Positions 7,748 to 15,703 of a stretch of DNA of 46,485 bases are shown piece after piece. A program made the translations under genes and the position numbers. Positions within the stretch are counted from its first letter, which is position 1; each line of letters opens with the position of its first letter. The notes under the pieces are model-generated. The model did no database searches, was not told the origin of the DNA, and was given only the letters and a program-made list of their open reading frames with translations. Origin of the DNA: an uncultured Eubacteriales bacterium (GTDB lineage: Bacteria; Bacillota; Clostridia; Oscillospirales; Oscillospiraceae); contig CASFNR010000010.1 in the NCBI GenBank assembly GCA_949296115.1, positions 1-46,485 of the forward strand, read 5' to 3'.

Positions 7748-8656
7748 ATGGACCTGCGGAGCCTGAATATTTTCCTGGAGGCGGCGGAGCTGGGCAGCTT
7801 CACCCGGACCGGGGAAAAGCTGGGGTATTCCCAGCCCACCATTTCCTTTCAGATCAAGCTGCTGGAAAAGGAACTGGGGGTGCAGCTGTTTGACCGCATC
7901 GGGCACACCGTCAGCCTGACGGATGCCGGGCGGAATCTGCTGCCCTATGCCCAGCAGATCTGCCACCTGTCGGAAGAAATGCTCTCCGGCGGGACTGCCC
8001 AGGGGGAGCCGGATGGAATTTTGCGTCTGGGAATCCCGGACTCTTTGTGCGGGACGCTGATTGCGGCGCATTTCCGGCAGTTCAGCCAAACCTACCCGAA
8101 AATATCGCTGCACCTTGCCACAGGAGACACCGGACAGCTGCTGGACTATCTGGACCATAACGAGGTGGACATGATCTGCACCATTGACGAGCGGGTGTAC
8201 AACACCAACTATGTGATCGCCGACGAGGAGGAGATTGGGGTGCATTTTGTGGCGTCGCCGCAGAACCCTCTGGCGGGGCGGGGAACGGTTTCTCTGGCGG
8301 AGCTGGTAACCCAGCCCTGCCTGCTGACAGAAAAGGGAATGAGTTACCGCCGCCTGATGGAGGAACGGCTGGCCCGGAATTCTCTGGAAATCCAGCCGGT
8401 GCTGGAAACCGGACGGGCGGACCTGCTGTGCAGCCTGGCGGAGGAAAATGCCGGCATTGCCTTCCTGCCGGACTATGTGACGAAGCAGAGTGTGAGCGCC
8501 GGGCGGCTGGTCCGGCTGGAGGTGCCCCAGTGCCGGGTGGTGGTGTGGAAGCAGCTGCTCTACCGCCGGGAGAAATGGGTGTCTCTGCAGATGCGGGCCA
8601 TGATTGACCATCTGTCCCGGATTCGCCTCACCGGACCGAAGGAGACATCATTATGA
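7748..8656 (+). CDS. LysR-family transcriptional regulator
   Basis: A 302-residue LysR regulator. The N-terminal winged helix-turn-helix (about 1-62) is clear: FLEAAELGSFTRTGEKLGYS, QPTISFQIKLLEKELG and LFDR...LTDAGR. A type-2 periplasmic-binding-like effector domain follows (about 90-295). The ligand is unknown. ATG 7748 follows a purine-rich AGGGGAGG site. The stop overlaps the start of the VanX-like gene as ATGA, so regulator and dipeptidase are translationally coupled, and the target is likely its own operon or the divergent GT61 gene. Confidence 0.92.
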   Translation: MDLRSLNIFLEAAELGSFTRTGEKLGYSQPTISFQIKLLEKELGVQLFDRIGHTVSLTDAGRNLLPYAQQICHLSEEMLSGGTAQGEPDGILRLGIPDSLCGTLIAAHFRQFSQTYPKISLHLATGDTGQLLDYLDHNEVDMICTIDERVYNTNYVIADEEEIGVHFVASPQNPLAGRGTVSLAELVTQPCLLTEKGMSYRRLMEERLARNSLEIQPVLETGRADLLCSLAEENAGIAFLPDYVTKQSVSAGRLVRLEVPQCRVVVWKQLLYRREKWVSLQMRAMIDHLSRIRLTGPKETSL

Positions 8657-9354
8657 AGCGGCTGGCGGCCTTTTTCCTGGCGGCGCTGTTTCTGCTTTCC
8701 GGCTGCGGAAAGCCGGAGGCGGAGCAGACGTTGCCTTCCACGGTTGCCACGACGGCAGCTCCAGAGACCACGTCTTTCCAGACGGTTCCGGCCCTTACGG
8801 AGCCGGAGACGGAGGATGCGTTTGTCCGGGTGGCGGATTATCTTCCCGGTGTTTTCCTGGATCTGCGCTACGCCACGGAGGACAACTTCACCGGTCAGCG
8901 GATCTACGATTTTTCCGATGCCTACCTGCGCTGGGGAACGGTGAAAAAGCTGATGGCGGTCAGCCGGGAGTTGGAGGACCAAGGCCTGTACCTGAAAATC
9001 TGGGACGCCTACCGCCCGGTGAGCGCCCAGTTCCGGCTGTGGGAGGTGTGTCCGGACCCCACCTTTGTGGCCAACCCGGAGACGGGCTACAGCAGCCACA
9101 GCCGGGGCAACACCGTGGACTTGACCCTGGTGAACAGCCAGGGGCAGGAGCTGGAAATGCCCACGGGATTTGATGACTTCACCGCCCTGGCGGACCGGGA
9201 TTATTCCGACTGCCCGGAAACGGCGGCGGCCAACGCCCGGGCCTTGGAGGACCTGATGGAGCGGCACGGATTTTCCGGATATTTCGGGGAATGGTGGCAT
9301 TTTTCCGACACCCAGACCTATCCGGTGGAATTGGAATTTACGCCCCCGGCATAG
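8653..9354 (+). CDS. VanX-like D-Ala-D-Ala dipeptidase lipoprotein (M15D)
   Basis: A 233-residue exported lipoprotein: signal peptide with lipobox LLSGC (lipidated C18), a Thr/Pro-rich linker (about 22-55), then an M15D catalytic domain. VanX active-site residues are conserved: R121 in WDAYRP, zinc ligands H149 and D156 in SSHSRGNTVDL, and E213/H216 in EWWHF. It is expected to cut D-alanyl-D-alanine or related D-peptides outside the membrane. This differs from vancomycin-resistance VanX, which is cytoplasmic; no vanH/vanA ligase is nearby. A role in peptidoglycan D-Ala recovery is more likely than resistance. Confidence 0.88.
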   Translation: MKRLAAFFLAALFLLSGCGKPEAEQTLPSTVATTAAPETTSFQTVPALTEPETEDAFVRVADYLPGVFLDLRYATEDNFTGQRIYDFSDAYLRWGTVKKLMAVSRELEDQGLYLKIWDAYRPVSAQFRLWEVCPDPTFVANPETGYSSHSRGNTVDLTLVNSQGQELEMPTGFDDFTALADRDYSDCPETAAANARALEDLMERHGFSGYFGEWWHFSDTQTYPVELEFTPPA

Positions 9355-9384
9355 GGGGATAACAGGAAAGAGAGGAAGATCACC

Positions 9385-9864
9385 ATGTCCATTGAAAAAG
9401 TGAAAGCCTATTTTGCCCAATACGGGATGGAGAACCGGGTGCTGGAGTTCCCGGTATCCAGCGCCACGGTAGAGCTGGCGGCCCAGGCCCTGAATTGTGA
9501 GCCGAAGCGGATTGCCAAGACCCTGTCCTTCCGGGTGGGGGAGCGGCCCATTCTGGTGGTGGCGGCAGGGGATGCCAAGGTGGATAACGCCAAGTACAAG
9601 AACCGGTTCGGCGTGAAGGCGAAGATGCTCTCCCGGGAGGAGGCGTCGGACCTGATCGGCCATGCCGTAGGCGGGGTCTGCCCCTTTGCCGTGAAGGATG
9701 GGGTGGAAGTGTATCTGGACACCTCCCTGAAGCGGTTTCCCACGGTGTTTCCGGCGGCGGGCAGCAGCAACAGCGCCATCGAGCTGACCATTGCCGAACT
9801 GGAAACCTACTCCCGGTTCACCGACTGGGTGGACGTGTGCAAGGGCTGGCAGGAAACTGTGTAA
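9385..9864 (+). CDS. YbaK/EbsC-type aminoacyl-tRNA deacylase
   Basis: A 159-residue single-domain member of the YbaK/ProX editing family, which hydrolyses mischarged aminoacyl-tRNA. The conserved lysine is K45 in RIAKTLSF, and GGVCPFAV (about 97-104) and AGSSNSAIEL (about 118-127) are typical. It is about the usual length for the stand-alone protein. A purine-rich site (GAGAGGAAG) precedes ATG 9385. It lies 30 bases after the VanX-like gene in the same direction and is probably in the same operon. Confidence 0.9.
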   Translation: MSIEKVKAYFAQYGMENRVLEFPVSSATVELAAQALNCEPKRIAKTLSFRVGERPILVVAAGDAKVDNAKYKNRFGVKAKMLSREEASDLIGHAVGGVCPFAVKDGVEVYLDTSLKRFPTVFPAAGSSNSAIELTIAELETYSRFTDWVDVCKGWQETV

Positions 9865-9934
9865 AATCGAAAAAAGACTTACGCTCCTGAATGCAGGATG
9901 CGTGCCTTGGAACTGCCGGAGAAAAGGAGATGCC

Positions 9935-10621
9935 ATGAACAAAGAAAAATTCGACCTTGTGGAATCTTATATGCTCCAGTGCATGGAGGACAGCGCCCAT
10001 GACAAGGAGCATGTCTATCGTGTTTTGTATAATGCGCTGCGGATTGCAGCAGGGGAGGATGGGGTGGATTTCGATGTGCTGATTTGCAGCTGCCTGCTTC
10101 ATGACATTGGACGGAAAGAACAGTTTGAAAACGCAAACATCTGTCACGCAATTGCCGGCGGTGAAAAAGCATATCAGTTTCTTCTGGGAAATGGCTTTCC
10201 TTTGGATTTTGCCCAAAATGTAAAGGAGTGCATCCAGTCCCACAGATTTCGCAAAAGCAATCCGCCCCAAAGTCTGGAAGCAAAAATACTGTTTGATGCG
10301 GATAAACTGGATGTCTGCGGTGCCCTTGGAATTGCGCGATCTTTGCTGTATGTGGGAATTGTTTCGGAGCCGTTATATTCATTATGCCCTGACGGAACGG
10401 TATCTGACGGGAAATATGATGAAGAGCCATCTTTTTTTCACGAATACAAGTTTAAATTGGAAAAGCTGTACGATTGCTTCTATACCGAAACAGGGAAAAA
10501 ACTTGCCCTGAACCGGCGAAAAGCAGCCGTAGATTTTTATGAAAATATCTATCGGGAGGTCAGCATCTCCCATCGAGAGGGACAAGAACTTCTCCAAAAG
10601 CAGCTGTTGGAGAACCAATAA
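9935..10621 (+). CDS. HD-domain phosphohydrolase (YedJ-like)
   Basis: A 228-residue cytoplasmic HD protein of the predicted YedJ-like hydrolase group. Metal ligands are H26 (DKEHVYRV), H56-D57 (LLHDIGR), the later SHRF histidine and the DADKLD aspartate. Substrate unknown. AAGGAG is followed by ATG 9935. The gene sits 70 bases after the YbaK gene with no terminator between them. A strong terminator follows. Codon use is somewhat more A/T-rich than its neighbours, so it may be a later arrival. Confidence 0.85.
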   Translation: MNKEKFDLVESYMLQCMEDSAHDKEHVYRVLYNALRIAAGEDGVDFDVLICSCLLHDIGRKEQFENANICHAIAGGEKAYQFLLGNGFPLDFAQNVKECIQSHRFRKSNPPQSLEAKILFDADKLDVCGALGIARSLLYVGIVSEPLYSLCPDGTVSDGKYDEEPSFFHEYKFKLEKLYDCFYTETGKKLALNRRKAAVDFYENIYREVSISHREGQELLQKQLLENQ

Positions 10622-10709
10622 GCTGAATTTCTCCGGGCAGTCAAAAATTCCACAATGTGGTTGTGCAGAATCCATGTTTGAAATTTTCGTTCAGGTGGCT
10701 GAAAACAGA

Positions 10710-10755
10710 ATCGGGAGGATTGCTGCGTTCGCAGTAATCCTCCCGATATTTTTTT
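10710..10755. terminator. Strong terminator between convergent units
   Basis: ATCGGGAGGATT (10710-10721) pairs with AATCCTCCCGAT (10736-10747), with an inner CTGC/GCAG stem, then a run of seven T (10749-10755) on the + strand. It can also act on the convergent S51 gene. Confidence 0.9.
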
Positions 10756-11485
10756 AATTCCACTCGTCCAGATTCAGGATTTCCCCGTTGTGCAGCAAGG
10801 GATGAATTTCGCCGTCCTGAATCACCCAGGATTCCCCGATCAGCAGGAGCTGGTCCTCGTCCTGGTAAAAATAGCTTCCGTCCGGCAGGACAAAGAACAT
10901 CCGGCCGAAGCTGTCGGGGTAGGTGATGTCCTCGAACAGCCGCCGCCCGTCCAGCCAGAAATCCTTTACCTTCTGATAGTGGGGCAGAATGTTCACATCT
11001 GTCAGTCCCAGGCCCGGGGCGAACCGGACAAAGTCCGGGCTGGATTCCCCCTCTTCCTCCGGCTGGATGTAAACCTCCTCCGCCAGATTCATGGACCCGG
11101 CGCTGATGCCCATGATGGTGCCGGGGAATTCCCGGAGCAGCTCTCCCAGGTTAATGTCCCGGAAGAAGGCGTTCTGGGTGGGGACATGGCCTCCGGCCAG
11201 AATGATGAAATCCGTCTGGGCAATCAGTTCGGCGGCATCTTCGGCATTTTCTCCGTCCAGAACCTGATAGGCGGAGAAGGGAATCCTGGCCCGGGCAAAG
11301 GCTGCCATGGTCTCCGCGCCGAATTGGCAGGTCATTTCATGGCCGTTGGGGTCGGAGCAGACGAACAGTACCCGGGGGGTGGGGGGAAGGGCCTGGCGGA
11401 TGCGGTCAAGAAAGCCGTTGGCGTTGCTTAAGAGCGCCCGGTCAGCCCCCTCCAGGAAGGGACTGCTGGTGATAAACAAGGTCAT
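10754..11485 (-). CDS. Peptidase S51 family protein (PepE/cyanophycinase-like)
   Basis: A 243-residue serine hydrolase with a class-I glutamine-amidotransferase-like fold. The nucleophile serine lies in the elbow MGISAGSMN, preceded by ILAGGHVPTQ, and a catalytic histidine candidate lies in NILPHYQ. Relatives are aspartyl dipeptidase E and cyanophycinase. An oligopeptide or isopeptide substrate is likely, but specificity cannot be read. AGGAG 8 bases upstream favours ATG 11485. It follows the pseudouridine synthase gene by 14 bases and is the last gene of the hprK operon. Confidence 0.85.
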   Translation of the reverse strand: MTLFITSSPFLEGADRALLSNANGFLDRIRQALPPTPRVLFVCSDPNGHEMTCQFGAETMAAFARARIPFSAYQVLDGENAEDAAELIAQTDFIILAGGHVPTQNAFFRDINLGELLREFPGTIMGISAGSMNLAEEVYIQPEEEGESSPDFVRFAPGLGLTDVNILPHYQKVKDFWLDGRRLFEDITYPDSFGRMFFVLPDGSYFYQDEDQLLLIGESWVIQDGEIHPLLHNGEILNLDEWN

Positions 11486-11499
11486 AGAAAACACTCCTT

Positions 11500-12465
11500 T
11501 TATACGTTGACGCCGGGGAAATACTCCTGAACGAAGTCCACTTCCTTCACCTGGAAGGACTTCCCGTTCAGGTATTCCAGGGCTCCGGCGTCGGTGGTGA
11601 AGCGAAAGGTCAGCTTGTAGGAATACAGGGCCTGATAATTCCGGTCAAACCGCTTGTCCAGCTTGCCGTACTTTCCGTCTCCCAGGAGGGGATGCCCGGC
11701 GTGGGCAAACTGGGCCCGAATCTGGTGGGTCCGCCCGGTGATCAGCTCGCACTCCACCAGGCTCAGCCCGTTCCGGGAAGCCAGGGTGACGTAGTTTGTC
11801 TGGCAGGTTTTGGAGCCCGGCTGGGGGGTGTCGGTGACGAATACACGGTTCTGCTTGGCGTCTTTGAAGAGGTACCCTTTCAGACTGCCCTTCTGGGGCC
11901 GGGGCGTGCCTTCCACAATGGCAAGGTACCGCTTGTCCATTTCCCGGTCCTTGATCTTCTGGTTCATGACACGAAGGGCCTCGGCGGTTTTGGCGGCGAT
12001 GACGATGCCGCCGGTGTTCCGGTCAATCCGGTTGCACAGGGCGGGGGTGAAGGCATTTTCCTCCCGGGGCCGCCACTCCCGCTTCTGGTAGAGATAGGAC
12101 TGGATGTGGTCAATCAGAGTCCGCCCGTACTCCGCCCCGTCGTGGGGATGAACGGCCAGCCCAGGCCGCTTGTCCACCAGGAGAATGTGCTCGTCCTCGT
12201 AGACAATGTTTAGTTTGGGCACGGCCACAGTCAGGTAGGCGTTGTCCTCCCGGGGCTTGTCAAAAAATTCGTCGTTGATGTAGAGCTGAAGCACGTCCCC
12301 TTCTTTCAGGCGGGTGTCCCGCTCCACCCGTTTTCCGCCCAGCTTGATGCGCTTGATGCGGATGTACTTCTGGGCCAAGGAGGCAGGGAGGAGGGGGACG
12401 GCCTTGGCCAGGAACCGGTCCAGGCGCTGCCCTGCGTCGTTGGGGCCGATGGTAAATTCTTTCAT
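11500..12465 (-). CDS. RluA-family 23S rRNA pseudouridine synthase with S4 domain
   Basis: A 321-residue enzyme that isomerises uridine to pseudouridine in RNA. An S4 RNA-binding domain (about 13-75) leads into the RluA catalytic domain. The catalytic aspartate is D148 in NRIDRNTGG, where many homologues have HRLD. ITGRTHQIRAQFAHAGHPLLGD is the family's C-terminal motif. The length and architecture fit RluC-type enzymes. The start overlaps the hprK stop by four bases (ATGA). Confidence 0.92.
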   Translation of the reverse strand: MKEFTIGPNDAGQRLDRFLAKAVPLLPASLAQKYIRIKRIKLGGKRVERDTRLKEGDVLQLYINDEFFDKPREDNAYLTVAVPKLNIVYEDEHILLVDKRPGLAVHPHDGAEYGRTLIDHIQSYLYQKREWRPREENAFTPALCNRIDRNTGGIVIAAKTAEALRVMNQKIKDREMDKRYLAIVEGTPRPQKGSLKGYLFKDAKQNRVFVTDTPQPGSKTCQTNYVTLASRNGLSLVECELITGRTHQIRAQFAHAGHPLLGDGKYGKLDKRFDRNYQALYSYKLTFRFTTDAGALEYLNGKSFQVKEVDFVQEYFPGVNV

Positions 12466-13409
12466 AATCCGGAACCCATACTCTCGTCAAAATGACGGTT
12501 CATTTGATCGGTAAACTCCTTGGCGGCGTTGTAGCCCATCTTCTTCTGACGGTTGTTCATGGCGGCAACCTCCAGAATAACGGCCAGATTTCGCCCGGGG
12601 GTAATGGGAATGGTGTTCATGGGAACTTTCACACCGAGAATTTCTTCGAACTGGTCATCCAGCCCCAGCCGGTCATAGGGCTGCCGCTTGTCCCAGGACA
12701 CAACATTCACCACCAGGTTGATTTCGTTTTCCAGCTTAACGGCGCCCATGCCGAACAGCTTTGCCACGTTGATGATGCCGATGCCCCGCAGCTCAATGTA
12801 GTTGCGGATCAGTTCCGGTGCGGTACCCACCAGGGAGTTGGTGGAAACCCGTCGGATTTCCACGGCGTCATCGGCAATCAGCCGGTGGCCCCGCTTCAGC
12901 AGTTCCACGGCGGCCTCGCTCTTGCCGATTCCGCTGTCACCGGTGAGGAACACGCCCTCGCCGTAAATTTCCGCCAGGACACCGTGCCGGGTGATCCGTG
13001 GAGCCAGGGCGGCCTTGAGATAGGTGATGACGGTGGAGACCAGGGCGCTGGTAGGTTCGACAGTGCGCAGAATGGAGACGTTGTGCTTGCGGGCCATGAC
13101 CAGCAGCTCCGGGTGCGGGACGATGCCCCGGGCAATAATCATAGCGGGGAATTTGTAAGAAAACAGCCGGTCGTAGATGGCGCAGCGGTCTCCGTGGGAG
13201 AGCTTGGTGATGTAGCTCATTTCCACATTGCCCATGACCTGCAGCCGCATAGGCTCAAAATGATCGAAATAGCCCGCCAGCTGCAGCCCGGGCCGGGCTA
13301 CATCCTCCACGGTGATCCGGATGGCAGAAAAATCTGTAGAGGCAGAGACAATTTCCAGATGAAATTCCTTCACAATCTGGGACAGGAGAACGCTGTAGGT
13401 ATCAACCAT
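12462..13409 (-). CDS. hprK: HPr kinase/phosphorylase
   Basis: A 315-residue bifunctional enzyme that phosphorylates HPr on Ser46 and removes that phosphate, the central switch of carbon catabolite repression in Firmicutes. The N-terminal domain (about 1-130) precedes the catalytic domain with Walker A GDSGIGKS (157-164), LIADD downstream of it, and the family signature ELRGIGIINVAKLFG. GGAGG 8 bases before ATG 13409 excludes the upstream GTG. The promoter TTGATA-N17-TATAAT is at 13468-13440. Its presence implies HPr/CcpA-type control, relevant to the galactosidase locus here. Confidence 0.95.
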   Translation of the reverse strand: MVDTYSVLLSQIVKEFHLEIVSASTDFSAIRITVEDVARPGLQLAGYFDHFEPMRLQVMGNVEMSYITKLSHGDRCAIYDRLFSYKFPAMIIARGIVPHPELLVMARKHNVSILRTVEPTSALVSTVITYLKAALAPRITRHGVLAEIYGEGVFLTGDSGIGKSEAAVELLKRGHRLIADDAVEIRRVSTNSLVGTAPELIRNYIELRGIGIINVAKLFGMGAVKLENEINLVVNVVSWDKRQPYDRLGLDDQFEEILGVKVPMNTIPITPGRNLAVILEVAAMNNRQKKMGYNAAKEFTDQMNRHFDESMGSGL

Positions 13410-13439
13410 GAGTGCCACCTCCGAAAACGGTATTTTTAC

Positions 13440-13468
13440 ATTATATCCGCCCTCCCTGGGAATATCAA
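13440..13468 (-). promoter_or_regulatory. hprK promoter
   Basis: Minus strand: TTGATA (13468-13463), 17-base spacer, TATAAT (13445-13440). Confidence 0.8.
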
Positions 13469-13505
13469 TAGATTTTCACAAAACAAAAAATTTTGAAAAA
13501 AATAC

Positions 13506-13534
13506 TTGCTTTTTTGCGGAAAGTTTGCTATCAT
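13506..13534 (+). promoter_or_regulatory. rpmB promoter
   Basis: TTGCTT (13506-13511), 17-base spacer, TATCAT (13529-13534), divergent from the hprK promoter. Confidence 0.65.
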
Positions 13535-13596
13535 ATCTAAGCGCCTTCAGTGGGCGTAGTTTGTTGAGTAAACATCCGGATGGGAGGTGCAATGAA

Positions 13597-13785
13597 ATGG
13601 CTAAGTGCGATTTTTGTGGTAAGGGTGTCACTTTCGGCATCAAGGTTTCTCACTCCCACAGACGTTCCAACCGTGCATGGAAGCCCAACGTCAAGCGCGT
13701 TAAGGCTGTCGTGAATGGAACTCCCTGCCATGTGTACGCTTGTACCAGATGCCTCCGCTCCAACAAGGTTGAGCGTGCCATCTGA
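13597..13785 (+). CDS. rpmB: 50S ribosomal protein L28 (zinc-ribbon form)
   Basis: A 62-residue L28 of the large ribosomal subunit. It is the zinc-binding form, with C4-x2-C7 and C49-x2-C52. The basic core SHSHRRSNRAWKPNVKRV is typical. GGGAGGTG lies upstream of ATG 13597; the overlapping ATG at 13592 is in another frame. The gene is monocistronic, with its own promoter and two hairpin terminators. Confidence 0.96.
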   Translation: MAKCDFCGKGVTFGIKVSHSHRRSNRAWKPNVKRVKAVVNGTPCHVYACTRCLRSNKVERAI

Positions 13786-13804
13786 TTTATCAGGCCTATA
13801 AATC

Positions 13805-13895
13805 CGCTGCTGATTGATTTCAGCAGCGTTTTTATTTTTGCGGAACACAGTTCGCCCCGGCTTCCTGGTAAAACCCAGGAGGCCGGGGCGTTTTT
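13805..13895 (+). terminator. Tandem terminators after rpmB
   Basis: First hairpin: CGCTGCTGA/TCAGCAGCG (13805-13828) with a T-rich tail to 13838. Second: an imperfect GC-rich hairpin at 13855-13888 followed by TTTTT at 13891-13895. The second lies just beyond the stop of the convergent ABC gene. Confidence 0.8.
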
Positions 13896-13897
13896 GA

Positions 13898-15703
13898 TTA
13901 GGCCAGGAATTTTGCGGTAGTTTCTTCTTCAAACTGCCGGGTGTAAAGTTCGTAGTAATATCCACGCCGCTTCAGCAGTTCCGGATGGGTGCCCTGCTCC
14001 ACAATTTTGCCGTTGCGGACCACCAGAATCAGGTCGGCGTCCTTTACGGTGGAGAGCCGGTGGGCAATCATCAGGGAGGTCCGCCCGGCGGTAACGCCTT
14101 CCAGGGCCGCCTGAATCTTTGCCTCCGTGATGGTATCCACGGAAGCGGTGGCTTCGTCCAGAATCAGAATCCGGGGGTCCGCCAGAACGGCCCGGGCAAA
14201 GGAAATCAGCTGCTTTTCCCCGGTGGAGAGCAGGTCGCCGCCCTCGCCCACGTCGGTGTCCAGGCCGTTTTCCAGGTGGGCCAGCACATCGTCGGCGGAC
14301 ACCGCCCGGATGGCCTGCCAGATTTGTTCTTCTGTGGCGTCGGGGTTGCCCATGAGCAGATTTTCCCGGATGGTGCCGGAGAACAGGTGCGGAGTCTGGA
14401 GCACATAGCCGATGGCGGAGTGGAGCCACAGCTGGGAGCGCTCCCGGGCGTCCCGCCCGTCGATGAGCACCTGACCTTCCGTGGGTTCAAAGAACCGGCA
14501 GACCAGATTGACCAGGGTGGATTTTCCGGCGCCGGTCTCACCAACAATCGCCAGGTGGGTGCCGAAGGGAATTTTCAGGGAGAAATGTTCCAGCACCTTT
14601 TCTTCCCCGTCGGGGTAGATGAAGGTAACGTCCCGGAATTCGATGTCGCCCTTTACCGGCTCCCAGTTTTCCTTTTTGGGATTCATGCTGTCGCCGTATT
14701 TCTCCACAACCTCCGGGGTGTCGGTCACATCGGAGCGGACCGCCATCAGGTTGGTAAAGCGCTCGATGTTCACCTGGGTGGTAATCAGATCGGAGATGAT
14801 GTCCACCAGCCACCGCAGGGGCTCCATCATGCCCTGGGCGTAGGACATGAACACGGAGAAGGTTCCCATCTGCTCCAGGGCAATATAGCCGCCCTTCCAC
14901 AGCACAATGGCCAGAGCCACGCTGGAAGCAAAGTTCATGGTGCCGGCGAACAGGCCCCGCAGCCGGGCGGCGTGGACGCTTTTGGTTTTCATGTTCAGGG
15001 ATTCTGCAGTGAACTGCTCCTCCATTTTCTCCTCAATGGCCAGGGACTTGATGGTCTTGGCGCCGGTGATGCCTTCGTTGAAGTTCCCGGTAATCTTGGA
15101 ATTGATCTCCCGGATTTCCCGGTTGACCCGGATCAGCTTGCGTTGGAACAGGGAGAACAGAATCACCAGCAGGGGCAGAATGGCCAGAATCATGGCGGCC
15201 AGCCGGAGGTTCAGCACCAGCATGACGCCGATGGCGCCCACCAGGTATGCCATGTGCCAGACACCTTCCACCAGGGTCCAGGAAACCAGGGAACCGATGC
15301 GGGAGGTGTCGCTCATCAGCCGGGCGTGGATGTAGCCCACATTGTTCTGATTGTAGTAGGAGAAGGACAGGGTCTGCAGGTGCTCAAATCCCCGCTGACG
15401 CAGCTCCTGATTTACCAGCATTTCCACGGCAGTGGCCAGGGCGCAGGCGATGTAGTTGGAGCCGGCGGCGGTGAGAATGGTGAGAAGATACAAAATGACG
15501 AAGGGGAGAATGGTGTCGAAAGTGCCCAGACCGATGAAGTGGTCCAGAGCATACCGCTGGAACAGGGGCAGGACAATGTCTGTTGCGCTGCCCACCAGAC
15601 CCAGGGTGACCATAATCAATATTTTTTTGCGGACGTGGTGCAGGTAGGGCAGAACCCGTCCGATGCCAAAGTAGGGCAGATGGGACTGTTTTGCCTGGTG
15701 CAT
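13898..15703 (-). CDS. ABC exporter half-transporter, catalytically complete subunit (left pair)
   Basis: A 601-residue ABC exporter subunit: six membrane helices (about 25-320) and a C-terminal nucleotide-binding domain. Walker A is GETGAGKST, Walker B LILDEAT with the catalytic Glu, and the switch is IAHRLS. The signature is LLSTGEKQL, slightly off the usual LSGGQ. It starts with ATG 15703, overlapping the upstream gene's stop by one base (TAATG), so the two subunits are made together. The pair fits heterodimeric multidrug or lipid exporters such as BmrC/BmrD or TM287/288. Substrate unknown. Confidence 0.92.
   Translation of the reverse strand: MHQAKQSHLPYFGIGRVLPYLHHVRKKILIMVTLGLVGSATDIVLPLFQRYALDHFIGLGTFDTILPFVILYLLTILTAAGSNYIACALATAVEMLVNQELRQRGFEHLQTLSFSYYNQNNVGYIHARLMSDTSRIGSLVSWTLVEGVWHMAYLVGAIGVMLVLNLRLAAMILAILPLLVILFSLFQRKLIRVNREIREINSKITGNFNEGITGAKTIKSLAIEEKMEEQFTAESLNMKTKSVHAARLRGLFAGTMNFASSVALAIVLWKGGYIALEQMGTFSVFMSYAQGMMEPLRWLVDIISDLITTQVNIERFTNLMAVRSDVTDTPEVVEKYGDSMNPKKENWEPVKGDIEFRDVTFIYPDGEEKVLEHFSLKIPFGTHLAIVGETGAGKSTLVNLVCRFFEPTEGQVLIDGRDARERSQLWLHSAIGYVLQTPHLFSGTIRENLLMGNPDATEEQIWQAIRAVSADDVLAHLENGLDTDVGEGGDLLSTGEKQLISFARAVLADPRILILDEATASVDTITEAKIQAALEGVTAGRTSLMIAHRLSTVKDADLILVVRNGKIVEQGTHPELLKRRGYYYELYTRQFEEETTAKFLA

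Noticed and set aside
8653-9354. Vancomycin resistance from the VanX-like gene
   Set aside because: There is no vanH, D-Ala-D-Lac ligase or vanS/vanR nearby, and the product is an exported lipoprotein rather than a cytoplasmic enzyme.
12492-13496. A 334-codon open frame on the + strand opposite hprK
   Set aside because: It is antisense to a clear HPr kinase, has low-complexity His/Gly/Gln-rich content and no ribosome site. Long opposite-strand frames are common in this GC-rich sequence, for example 13985-15721, 30290-33028 and 23871-25076.
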